Translations under genes and position numbers: made by a program
Part shown: positions 39,701 to 47,730 of the stretch, piece by piece
How the letters are laid out: each line of letters begins with the position of its first letter
Numbering within the stretch: the first letter of the stretch is position 1
The notes under the pieces: generated by a model
Databases searched by the model: none
Told to the model about the DNA's origin: nothing
The model's input: only the letters and a program-made list of their open reading frames with translations
Assembly: GCF_002014855.1 (NCBI RefSeq)
Contig: NZ_MUYV01000006.1
Span: 1 to 64,000, forward strand
From: Moraxella porci DSM 25326
GTDB lineage: Bacteria > Pseudomonadota > Gammaproteobacteria > Pseudomonadales > Moraxellaceae
DNA length: 64,000 nt
Direction: 5' to 3'

Positions 39701-40028
39701 AGTCTATATTGGTGAATCGGGTCAGATTCTGCTGGATCACACCACATCCAAGCAGGTCTTGGAGCTTGCACATATCGCCTGCCGAGATCGGCATGAGCCG
39801 ATGTCGTGTGCTTATGAACCGTTTAATCAAAAGACACACGATGGCAGGGATATGACACAATACTCAACCCTGCTTGATGAAGTGGTGCTGGCAATCCAGA
39901 ATATCAAACGCCAAAGTGATATTGACAGTCTGTTCGGTGGGGCAACCACGACCGCACTTGAAGACGAGGTGGTGGGGCTTGATGATTTCGAGTTGATTGG
40001 CTTTATTGTGGTGCAGGGGGTAGTGTGA
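36747..40028 (+). CDS. SNF2-like helicase of defence operon
   Basis: This protein of about 1093 residues is a superfamily 2 helicase/translocase of the SNF2 type. The N-terminal 260 residues are of a kind found in helicase-related defence proteins. One HxKx4D match lies near residue 188 but lacks the usual PLD context. Walker A DSVGLGKTYTA is near residue 278, DEAH-box variant DESH near 367, SATPVNN near 408 and motif VI QRFGRIDRIGS near 827. The C-terminal 250 residues are extra. The ATG at 36747 was chosen over the TTG at 36738. Its stop overlaps the next start by 4 bp (GTGA), so translation is coupled to the DUF4391 gene. Confidence 0.85.
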   Translation: MKMIDNKTTLLATDLQEQIGSGDCIKISASYFSIYAYDTLKESLKDIQQLQFIFTKPTFVVDQVTEQNKKAEREFFIPKPNAASNIYGAEFEIRLKNKLTQKAIAKECADWIRQKAVFQTNTTDNTFEQSIIIQTGQSQESKSAYFPIYDFGLVGLGLERGKTESNTVYRIDREAASHHLNVFDQIWHDKSKTRDITDELIAHIEAVYKENAPERIYFLILYHVFKDFLSNINEDDLPNDRTGYQNSKIWQALYQFQKDAAVGLINKLERYNGCILADSVGLGKTYTALAVIKYYELRNKSVLVLCPKKLGANWTNYNTNVITNPFSQDRFNYDVIYHTDLSRKRGETNGMDLSKINWGNYDLVVIDESHNFRNRESFKDKDTRYDKLMNQVIRSGVKTKVLMLSATPVNNRFNDLKNQLALAYEGDSELLQSKLDVRRDIDTIFAQAQKSFNEWARLEPSERTTQAILGRLDFDFFKLLDSVTIARSRKHIQRFYDTKDIGSFPQRLPPISVRSALSNTKSIALNDLYSRLSMIKMSVYAPVNYIFPSHLDKYEAMFESGEGQARNFRQKDREKSLQRLMIINLLKRLESSVHAFGLTLQTLAQKLSDTLYKIERFLNNHDDKILMIDVGLGYEDDEDSISMGGFDGEKVKILLEDMDLLQWQRDLSEDLLMIQELQEMVRAITPEDDAKLQRIITQIHHKIQNPINEGNKKVIIFTAFADTADYLYDQLAPVFLEQYGIHTAKITGTQDISTIKTAQGSRHGYDMQGLLTLFAPKAKQKDRVFPEETRQIDILIATDCISEGQNLQDCDYLINYDIHWNPVRIIQRFGRIDRIGSTNRQIQLVNYWPDIDLDDYIRLKERVENRMVIVDVTSTGDDNVLSAKANDIAYRQEQLKKLQTEVLDLEDASTGVCITDLGLNDFRQDLMAYLQAHPDLPYLPLGLHAVVPENSDMGLHRGVIFALKARHAKPDERYAGQNHLYPYYLVYIGESGQILLDHTTSKQVLELAHIACRDRHEPMSCAYEPFNQKTHDGRDMTQYSTLLDEVVLAIQNIKRQSDIDSLFGGATTTALEDEVVGLDDFELIGFIVVQGVV

Positions 40029-40693
40029 GTTTGTATTTATACCCGCCACACAGTTTGGTTGATCGCCATATCAGTAAAAACACGCTATACGCTAAGGGGC
40101 AGGCAGCTGCTCATATCGAAAAACTTTTTATTGAGCAAGTGGAGAAAATCACTTGGGCGTATAAGCTGGCACCCACGATACTTCACCTACAAGAAGATGG
40201 CGCGGATATCAGGGAGGTGCAGATTTTTGTGATTCATGCTCGTACAGCTAGGGTGGATGAGCGGATTTTGCGATATATTGATGAGATTGTGCCATCACGG
40301 ATTATCTTTGAGATTCATTATGCTAATACCATCACTGTGTCCGCCTGCTACAAAAGGCGCAATCTAGCTGATGGCTCAAAATCTGTACTCAGTCGCTATT
40401 TTTATAGAGAATATAACGCTGATTCACCACGCATGCCCTTGCCAACAGTGCTGAGCATGCAGGCGTTATACCATGACTTAATCAAGAATGTACTGCCAGT
40501 TGTGAGTGACTCACAGCTATCGATAGATGAGTGTATCACGCAGGCGGATAACTACACCAAGCTTGTCGCCGAAAGCCAAAAGCTGACTGCCAAACTGCAC
40601 AAAGAAAAGCAGGCTAATAGAAAAGTTGATATTAATATCAAATTACAGCAACTCAAAAGACAGTTGCAGAATTTTACACTAAGAAGCGTATGA
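40025..40693 (+). CDS. DUF4391 family protein
   Basis: This 222-residue protein matches the DUF4391 family, which has no known biochemical activity but is often encoded between a helicase and a DNA methyltransferase in restriction-type operons. Visible features are a mixed alpha/beta N-terminal region (EKLFIEQVEKITWAYKL, VQIFVIHARTA, RIIFEIHY) and a C-terminal coiled-coil-like segment (about 170-220, LTAKLHKEKQANRK). It starts with GTG inside the helicase stop and ends in an ATGA overlap with the next gene, so all three are translationally linked. An adaptor role between helicase and methylase is inference. Confidence 0.75.
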   Translation: MSLYLYPPHSLVDRHISKNTLYAKGQAAAHIEKLFIEQVEKITWAYKLAPTILHLQEDGADIREVQIFVIHARTARVDERILRYIDEIVPSRIIFEIHYANTITVSACYKRRNLADGSKSVLSRYFYREYNADSPRMPLPTVLSMQALYHDLIKNVLPVVSDSQLSIDECITQADNYTKLVAESQKLTAKLHKEKQANRKVDINIKLQQLKRQLQNFTLRSV

Positions 40694-42582
40694 CAGATTC
40701 TATTGAACAAGTAATTAAACACATTGCTGATAATGATTTATCCATACTTCAAGAGAGTGTGGATATAGAGTGCAAGCTGGCTTCTGGACAAGATGGCAAA
40801 GGTGAGCTGCCTGCTGATTTTTGGCAAAGCTATAGTGCATTTGCCAATACAGAGGGTGGTGTGGTTGTTTTGGGTGTCAAAGAAAAAAATGGTGCCTTTA
40901 CCATCAATGGCATTCAGCAAGTCGCCAAAATCAAAAAGCAGCTGTTTGACCTTGCTGACAATACCAAAAAGGTCAGTCGCAATCTCATCACTGATCGTTC
41001 TGTGGTAGAGTGGTGTATAGAAGGCAAGACAATTTTATTAATCAGCATCCCTAAAGCAAGTCGCAAGCAGCAGCCTGTCTATCTTAATGGCAATCCAATG
41101 GGCAACAGCTATATCCGTCGCCATGAGGGTGATTATCGCTTGGATGATGATCAGGTCAAGCGGCTACTGGCAGAGCAAACAGACTCTCGAGATGATGAGA
41201 TTTTGTCTGATTATGGTCTAGAGGATATTGCCATAACATCGCTTAGGGCTTATCGCCAGCGTTATGCTAATCTTAATCCCTATGCAGAACTTAATGAGCT
41301 GGAGGATTTGGAATTCTTGCGCAGAATCGGTGCTTATGGTAAAAACCGACAAACAGGCGAGCAGGGCTTAACCAAAGCAGGGCTGCTCATGTTTGGTCAG
41401 CATCACAGCATTTGTGAGATTTTTCCGCATTATTTACTGGATTATCAAGAAAAGTCTGAGGATGAATCTGTGCGATGGACCGACCGTGTGGTGTCGGGGG
41501 CGGATTGGAGTAGTAATTTGTATGAATTTTATCATCGTGTCATCTCTAAACTGACCCAGTCTCTCAAGACACCCTTTGTGCTACAAGATGGTGTACGGCA
41601 AGAAGACACCCCTGTGCATATCGCCATTCGTGAGGCGTTGGCAAATGCCATTATTCATGCTGATTATACTGACAGAGCTTCGATTCGCATTATCAAAAAA
41701 TCCCACGGGTTTGAATTTCGCAACCCAGGTTTGATGCGCATTCCTATTGAGATCGCTCGCCACGGGGCGGAGACGGACTGTCGCAACCCAAAAATACAGC
41801 AGATGTTTCGCTTAATTCATATCAGTGAGCAGGCAGGATCGGGTATTCCAAAAATCTTCACAGGATGGCAGTCTCAGCACTGGACGCCGCCCAAGCTAAA
41901 GCAAGAGCGAGAGCCTTATCATCAGACATTGCTTGAGCTACAGATGATTGATCTTTTTCCAGAAAAAATCATGGATAAGCTAAAGAATGCTTATGGCAAG
42001 CCATTTGTTGCGTTATCTTATGAAGAGCAGATTATCCTTGCCATTGCCAAAATGCAAAATGAGGTATCACATGGTATGCTCAAAGACATCTTGGACAAGC
42101 ACCCAGCAGACATCACCAAGATGCTGCAGCAGTTGGTGCTCAATCATTTTTTGATTAAGCATGGCTATGGACGCTGGGCAACTTATGTCCTAAATTCCGG
42201 ACATAACGAGCCGAGCATAGGACATAACGAGCCGAGCATAGGACATAACGAGCCGAGCATAGGGCATAACGATGAGCATATCATTGACGATTTGGATGAT
42301 TTAACTGATGATATGTATCAAATACTGGATGAAATCGCCAAACCATCCCAGCTGAAAGATCGTCTCAAGCCCGATGAGATGAAAGCAATCATCATCTCGC
42401 TTTGCACCAACGGTTTTTTTACAACCAAAGCGCTCGCCAAGCTGTTGAATCGAGGTGAGGAGTCCTTGCGCAAGCGTTATCTAAGCCCTTTGGTCAAACA
42501 AGACATACTGATCTTGGCTTATCCAGAGGCAAAGCAACACAACAAACAAGCCTATCGCACCAACCCAAATCAACCAAACTAA
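40690..42582 (+). CDS. AlbA_2 / Schlafen-like ATPase regulator
   Basis: This 630-residue protein has an N-terminal AlbA_2 (Schlafen AAA_4-like) domain with VDIECKLASG and FANTEGGVVVLGVKEK (residues about 18-65). A HATPase_c_4-type region follows near 300-400 (IREALANAIIHADY, GSGIPKIF). The C-terminus has two winged-helix-like segments, separated by a low-complexity linker with a heptad repeat (GHNEPSI three times) near residue 505. Proteins of this type are DNA-binding regulators or nucleases in defence loci. The ATGA overlap upstream and a 9-bp gap before mod place it in the operon. Confidence 0.72.
   Translation: MTDSIEQVIKHIADNDLSILQESVDIECKLASGQDGKGELPADFWQSYSAFANTEGGVVVLGVKEKNGAFTINGIQQVAKIKKQLFDLADNTKKVSRNLITDRSVVEWCIEGKTILLISIPKASRKQQPVYLNGNPMGNSYIRRHEGDYRLDDDQVKRLLAEQTDSRDDEILSDYGLEDIAITSLRAYRQRYANLNPYAELNELEDLEFLRRIGAYGKNRQTGEQGLTKAGLLMFGQHHSICEIFPHYLLDYQEKSEDESVRWTDRVVSGADWSSNLYEFYHRVISKLTQSLKTPFVLQDGVRQEDTPVHIAIREALANAIIHADYTDRASIRIIKKSHGFEFRNPGLMRIPIEIARHGAETDCRNPKIQQMFRLIHISEQAGSGIPKIFTGWQSQHWTPPKLKQEREPYHQTLLELQMIDLFPEKIMDKLKNAYGKPFVALSYEEQIILAIAKMQNEVSHGMLKDILDKHPADITKMLQQLVLNHFLIKHGYGRWATYVLNSGHNEPSIGHNEPSIGHNEPSIGHNDEHIIDDLDDLTDDMYQILDEIAKPSQLKDRLKPDEMKAIIISLCTNGFFTTKALAKLLNRGEESLRKRYLSPLVKQDILILAYPEAKQHNKQAYRTNPNQPN
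42199..42280 (+). repeat. 21-bp in-frame tandem repeat in the AlbA_2 gene
   Basis: The unit GGACATAACGAGCCGAGCATA repeats three times perfectly (42199-42219, 42220-42240, 42241-42261), and a diverged partial fourth copy runs to 42280. Each unit encodes GHNEPSI. Because the unit is a multiple of three, copy-number change would alter linker length without a frameshift. Confidence 0.9.
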
Positions 42583-42591
42583 GGACATCCC

Positions 42592-44526
42592 ATGACCGAC
42601 CTAAAAATGCACACCCCGAACCTAACCGATGCAAACATCGCCAAACTCGCTGAGCTGTTTCCACACTGTATCACCGAAAGTCATGACGGCAAGGGCAATC
42701 TTATCCGTGCAGTGGACTTTGATCTACTTCGCCAAGAGCTGTCTGGCGTCGTGGTAGAGGGTGATCAAGAGCGCTATCGCCTAGACTGGGTGGGCAAAAA
42801 ACAAGCCATGCTCACCGCCAATGCACCAATCACCAAGACGCTACGACCACAGCGTGAGCAGAGTGTGGACTTTGATACTACCCAAAATCTCTTTATTGAA
42901 GGGGATAATCTCGATGCACTCAAGCTGCTCCAAGAAAGCTATCTGGATAAGGTCAAAATGATCTATATCGATCCACCGTACAACACGGGCAATGACTTTA
43001 TTTATAAAGATAACTTTGCAGAGAGTACTCAAACATTCCTAGAGCGCTCAGAGCAGATTGATGAGGAGGGTAACCGCCTAGTCGCCAATACCGAATCCAA
43101 CGGCCGCTATCACTCAGACTGGCTATCGATGATGTATAGTCGTCTAAAACTGGCTCGCAATCTACTAACGGATGATGGAGTGATTTTTATTAGTATTGAT
43201 GATAATGAACAAGCCAACCTTAAACGGTTATGTGATGAGATTTTTGGGGCAGGGAATTTTGTTTCAAATGTTGCGGTTTTTTCAAATCCTCGCGGTCGCC
43301 AATCTGATAAATATATCGCTGCATCACATGAAAGTTTATTGGTGTACATAAAATCTGAACGGGCAACATTACTTGGTGAGGCATTAACCGAGGAGCAGAA
43401 AATGGAATATAATAAAATGGATGAGCGTGGCTTATATAGGGAAATTGGGCTGCGTTTGCGTGGAGGTCGTGCAACAGCTGAAGAGAGTCCAACCTTGCAT
43501 TTTCCTATTTATTATTCATTGGCTTTAAACAAGATTTCCTTGGTGGCGCAGGATGGCTATATTGAAATTATCCCAAAATTTTCGGATGGGACTCTAGGAA
43601 CTTGGCGATGGAGTAAGGATAAAATTAAAAATCAAGAGAATGACTTGGTAGTAAGGTTGGTTCAGGGGTCGGATGGAGCAAGGTATGATGTATTTCAAAA
43701 AGACTACCTCACAAGTGATAAAAGAAGAAAGCTAAAAAGTTTATGGCTAGATAGGGAGATTAACTATGATAGGTCTAAGGATGATTTCAGATTTATCAAT
43801 TTATCTGGAGATTATTTTAGCTATGCAAAGCCTGTCAGTCTTTTAAAGAAGATCATTTTATCGACTGCTTTACAGGACGATATCATCCTAGACTTTTTCG
43901 CAGGTTCGGCAACCACGGCGCATGCGGTGATGCAGCTTAATGCTGAGGATAGTGGCAATCGTCGCTTTATCATGGTGCAGCTACCCGAAGAGACTGACGC
44001 CAAGAGCGAGGCGTATAAGGCAGGCTACCCAACCATCGCCGAGGTCAGTAAGGAGCGTATCCGCCGAGCAGGGGCGAAGATCAAGTCAGAGCTTGTAGAT
44101 CAGGCGGTGATTGAGCAGCTGGATACGGGGTTTCGTGTGCTGAAGGTGGATGATTCCAATATGCAGGATGTCTATTATCGCCCACAGGAGCTGACACTGG
44201 ATTTGGTAGAGCGGATGGCAGATCATATTAAGGCAGATCGTGGCGATGAGGATTTGTTATTCCAAGTCATGCTGGATTTGGGGATTGAGCTGTCATTGCC
44301 GATTGAGTGCCGACAGATTGATGGGCAGGATGTGTATTTTGTAGCAGGTAATAGTCTTGTGGCGTGTTTTAATAACCTATCCATGGCGATTATTGATGAA
44401 GTGGCGACGATGCAGCCGCTATATTTTGTCTCATGTGAGCGCGCGATACAGCAAGATCATGATAAGGCGAATTTTAAAGAACGCTTTGGGCAATTATCAC
44501 ATAAGACGGATGTACGCTTTATCTAA
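42592..44526 (+). CDS. Type III restriction-modification methyltransferase (Mod)
   Basis: Mod supplies sequence recognition and N6-adenine methylation in type III systems. The 644-residue protein has DPPYNTGND at residues 127-135 and the SAM motif DFFAGSATT near 435, an order typical of beta-class type III enzymes. The stretch between about residues 220 and 430 is the target-recognition domain and is more AT-rich, with many AGA/AGG/ATA codons, than its flanks. It is followed by res, 9 bp beyond its stop. No simple repeats suggesting phase variation were found. The target sequence cannot be read from the protein. Confidence 0.93.
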   Translation: MTDLKMHTPNLTDANIAKLAELFPHCITESHDGKGNLIRAVDFDLLRQELSGVVVEGDQERYRLDWVGKKQAMLTANAPITKTLRPQREQSVDFDTTQNLFIEGDNLDALKLLQESYLDKVKMIYIDPPYNTGNDFIYKDNFAESTQTFLERSEQIDEEGNRLVANTESNGRYHSDWLSMMYSRLKLARNLLTDDGVIFISIDDNEQANLKRLCDEIFGAGNFVSNVAVFSNPRGRQSDKYIAASHESLLVYIKSERATLLGEALTEEQKMEYNKMDERGLYREIGLRLRGGRATAEESPTLHFPIYYSLALNKISLVAQDGYIEIIPKFSDGTLGTWRWSKDKIKNQENDLVVRLVQGSDGARYDVFQKDYLTSDKRRKLKSLWLDREINYDRSKDDFRFINLSGDYFSYAKPVSLLKKIILSTALQDDIILDFFAGSATTAHAVMQLNAEDSGNRRFIMVQLPEETDAKSEAYKAGYPTIAEVSKERIRRAGAKIKSELVDQAVIEQLDTGFRVLKVDDSNMQDVYYRPQELTLDLVERMADHIKADRGDEDLLFQVMLDLGIELSLPIECRQIDGQDVYFVAGNSLVACFNNLSMAIIDEVATMQPLYFVSCERAIQQDHDKANFKERFGQLSHKTDVRFI

Positions 44527-44535
44527 GGGGTGGTT

Positions 44536-47500
44536 ATGAAAATCCATTTTAAAACTTTGGCCTATCAGCTGCAGGCTGTGCAGGCGGTGGCGGATTGTTT
44601 TGTTGGGCAAGCTCGCCACAGTGGTATGCGTTATACCGTAGATCCAGGGCGTAAGACTGTGAGAGCAGGCGGTCAGTTTGAGATGTTCAGCCCAGGGGCG
44701 CAGGCATATATGGCGAGTCGGCCTGAGGAAATGGGCTTTGGTAATCACGAGATTGATAGCCTTGATCAGGTATTAAGTAATATCCGCCAAGTACAGATTC
44801 GCCAAGGTCTAGAGCCATCGACACAGCTAATCACCGCTGATAATGCTCGCAACAAAAATCTCACCGCAAGCCCGCTCAATCTCAATATCGAGATGGAAAC
44901 AGGGACGGGCAAGACCTATGTGTATCTTCGTACGATATTTGAGCTAAACAAGCGTTATGGCTGGTCAAAGTTTATCATCGTCGTACCCAGTATCGCCATC
45001 CGTGAAGGGGTGTATCAGAGCATTCGGATGATGGGTGATCATTTTATGAGTGAATTTGGCAAAAAAGCCAAGTCGTTCATCTACTCATCCAAGAGCCTGC
45101 ATGATTTGGAGAGCTTTAGTAGTGATGGCGGGATTAATATCATGGTCATCAATGTGCAGGCGTTCAATGTCAATGCCAGAGGCAAAGACCAACGCCGCCG
45201 TATCTATGAAGAGCTAGATGAGTTTGGCTCTCGTCGTCCGATTGATGTGATTAGTCGTAACCGCCCAATTCTTGTTCTAGATGAGCCACAAAAGATGGCA
45301 GCAGATAAGACGCTGGAGTCATTGGCAAAATTCAAGCCGCTGTTTATTTTGCGCTATTCAGCAACGCATAGGCGCGACTATAATCTGGTGCATCGCCTGG
45401 ATGCGCTAGATGCCTACAACCAAAAACTGGTCAAAAAAATCCATGTCAAAGGCATCCAAATCAATGGGCTAACTGGCTCGGATCAATATCTGTATCTACA
45501 AGATATCAAGATCTCAAAATCCGCTCCAGAGGCGCTGATTGAGCTAGAGGTGAAGCAGTCATCGGGGTTTCGTCGTGCCATTCGCCGTGTCAAAAAAGGC
45601 GATGATTTGTACACTATCTCCAATGAGGCGGCGCAGTATAAGGATCGGTATATCATCAGCGAGATCGATGCGCGCACACGCACGGTGGCGTTTGCCAATG
45701 GTAAGTGTATCAAGGTGGGTGAGGCAGTGGGTGATGTCAATGAAACAGCCCTTCGCACCATTCAGATTCGTGAGACGATCCGTGCTCATCTGGACAAAGA
45801 GCGTCAGCTGTATATGCAAGGCATCAAGGTCTTGAGTTTATTTTTTATTGATGAAGTTGCCAAATATCGTCAATACAACGAGGCAGGTCAGGCGGTGGCA
45901 GGCGAGTATGCTCAGATTTTTGCCGAGCAATATCAGGCAGTGGTGCGTGACTATCTGGATTTAAATCTTGAGAATGACCCGTATCAGGCTTATCTAAAAT
46001 CCATTGAGGTAGATAAGACGCATCAAGGGTATTTTTCGGTGGACAAAAGGACCAACCGCTTGATTGATCCAAGAGTGGAGGCACGATCTGAGGAGAAGTT
46101 ATCAAACGATAGTGATGCTTATGATTTGATTTTAAAGGATAAGGAGCGGCTGCTGTCATTGGCGGAGCCGGTGCGATTTATCTTTTCGCATTCGGCATTG
46201 CGTGAGGGTTGGGATAATCCCAATGTATTTACCATTTGTACGCTCAAGCATTCAGACAATGTCATCTCACGCCGTCAGGAGGTGGGGCGAGGCTTGCGAC
46301 TGGCTGTCAATCAGTCAGGCGAGCGTATGGATGCCAATTATTTTGGTGCGGTTGGTGAGGTGCATAAGCTCAATCAGCTGACAGTCATCACCAATGAGAG
46401 CTATACGGATTTTGTCAAGGCGCTACAAGGTGAAATCAGGCTAAGCTTGAGCAGTCGCCCAACCCAAGCCACGCCAGAGTATTTTAAAGCCAAACAGCTT
46501 ATACTTGACGATGGCAAGACGGTGATGATCAGCGAGACGATGGCCAAGCAGATTCATAAATATCTGACTAAGCATGACTATATTGATGATAACGACCATC
46601 TGACCGAGGCTTATCATATGGCAAGACAGGCAGGCGAGGTGGCGTCTTTGCCTGAGGAATTGCAAGATTATGGTGAAGCGGTATTTGTGGTGATTGATGG
46701 TGTGATGAATGCACATGCGCTGAGTGATATGATTGAAGATGCCAATCAAAAAGTGGATAATCCAATCCAAAAACAAAATCTGGCACGCAAAGAATTTCAG
46801 CAGCTGTGGCAATCCATCAATCGCAAGGCTACTTATCAGATCCATATTAATAGTACGACACTGCAAAAGCACGTCAAAGAAGCGATTTTGGAGATATTAC
46901 GCACCAAAAACAATCGCTTTGTGGAGACGCTCAGCTACACCATTGCCGAGGCTAGTCAAAAAGATGAGGTGAGCTATGAGGTGATGCAATCAGGTCAAAT
47001 GTTTAATAATACCCAAACTTCTCGAGAGAAAGGTACGGGTATTCACAGCTATTCGCAGGTCAAATATGATTTGATTGATGAAATCGCCAAACAAACTGAT
47101 TTGACTCGCAAGACTGTGGTGGCTATCCTAAAGGATAATGCGGTTATTTTTTCACAATATCGCCAAAATCCAGAGGCTTTTATTCGTGAGATGGTACGGG
47201 TTATCAATCAGGTGCGAGCAAATTTGGTGATCCAAAATCTTAACTATGACTTGTTGGATTGTTGCTTTGATAGTAATGAAATTTTTATGGATAATCAGAT
47301 TATCGGACAGCCTAACGAAGTATTGGATAAGCATATTTGGCAGTATGTAACGACTGATTCAGCCGTGGAGAGACGGTTTGCCAAGGCGCTAGATGGCGCT
47401 TCAGAGGTGGTGGTATATGCCAAACTACCAGACAAGTTTTATATTCCAACACCGTTTGGGAATTATAATCCTGATTGGGCGATTGTCTTTGAAAAACGGC

Positions 47501-47703
47501 AAGTACGCAATATTTACTTTATTGCCGAAACCAAAGGTTCTGTGGATGAAAATCAGTTGCGCACCAATGAACAAAATAAGATTGGTAGTGCTAGAAAATA
47601 TTTTGAAGTACTTAATCGCAGCCTGGGTCAGGAGGGTCAGTTCGCCGTCAAGTATGATGTGGTGAGCGACTTTGAGCAGCTAAGAGATATTGTTGCGATG
47701 TAG
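44536..47703 (+). CDS. Type III restriction endonuclease subunit (Res)
   Basis: Res is the helicase-nuclease partner of Mod and cuts DNA after ATP-driven communication between two unmethylated sites. This protein of 1055 residues has Walker A METGTGKT near residue 120, DEAD-type LDEPQ near 249, helicase motifs around SATHRRD and RQEVGRGLRL (about 583), and a C-terminal PD-(D/E)xK nuclease (NPDWAIVFE then AETKG, about 975-1005), so it appears intact. The ATG at 44536 was chosen because AAGGGG lies 5 bp upstream; a GTG at 44530 is also in frame. It closes the defence block; cobT starts 27 bp later. Confidence 0.92.
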   Translation: MKIHFKTLAYQLQAVQAVADCFVGQARHSGMRYTVDPGRKTVRAGGQFEMFSPGAQAYMASRPEEMGFGNHEIDSLDQVLSNIRQVQIRQGLEPSTQLITADNARNKNLTASPLNLNIEMETGTGKTYVYLRTIFELNKRYGWSKFIIVVPSIAIREGVYQSIRMMGDHFMSEFGKKAKSFIYSSKSLHDLESFSSDGGINIMVINVQAFNVNARGKDQRRRIYEELDEFGSRRPIDVISRNRPILVLDEPQKMAADKTLESLAKFKPLFILRYSATHRRDYNLVHRLDALDAYNQKLVKKIHVKGIQINGLTGSDQYLYLQDIKISKSAPEALIELEVKQSSGFRRAIRRVKKGDDLYTISNEAAQYKDRYIISEIDARTRTVAFANGKCIKVGEAVGDVNETALRTIQIRETIRAHLDKERQLYMQGIKVLSLFFIDEVAKYRQYNEAGQAVAGEYAQIFAEQYQAVVRDYLDLNLENDPYQAYLKSIEVDKTHQGYFSVDKRTNRLIDPRVEARSEEKLSNDSDAYDLILKDKERLLSLAEPVRFIFSHSALREGWDNPNVFTICTLKHSDNVISRRQEVGRGLRLAVNQSGERMDANYFGAVGEVHKLNQLTVITNESYTDFVKALQGEIRLSLSSRPTQATPEYFKAKQLILDDGKTVMISETMAKQIHKYLTKHDYIDDNDHLTEAYHMARQAGEVASLPEELQDYGEAVFVVIDGVMNAHALSDMIEDANQKVDNPIQKQNLARKEFQQLWQSINRKATYQIHINSTTLQKHVKEAILEILRTKNNRFVETLSYTIAEASQKDEVSYEVMQSGQMFNNTQTSREKGTGIHSYSQVKYDLIDEIAKQTDLTRKTVVAILKDNAVIFSQYRQNPEAFIREMVRVINQVRANLVIQNLNYDLLDCCFDSNEIFMDNQIIGQPNEVLDKHIWQYVTTDSAVERRFAKALDGASEVVVYAKLPDKFYIPTPFGNYNPDWAIVFEKRQVRNIYFIAETKGSVDENQLRTNEQNKIGSARKYFEVLNRSLGQEGQFAVKYDVVSDFEQLRDIVAM

Positions 47704-47730
47704 TGCTATATCACCAAAAAGGAGCATTTT

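Noticed and set aside
42592..44526. Phase variation of the type III mod gene
   Set aside because: No tetra- or pentanucleotide repeat tract was found in or just before the gene.
34130..47730. Mobile element boundaries (att sites, integrase, transposase) around the defence block
   Set aside because: No direct repeat, tRNA end, integrase or transposase gene could be found at either edge.
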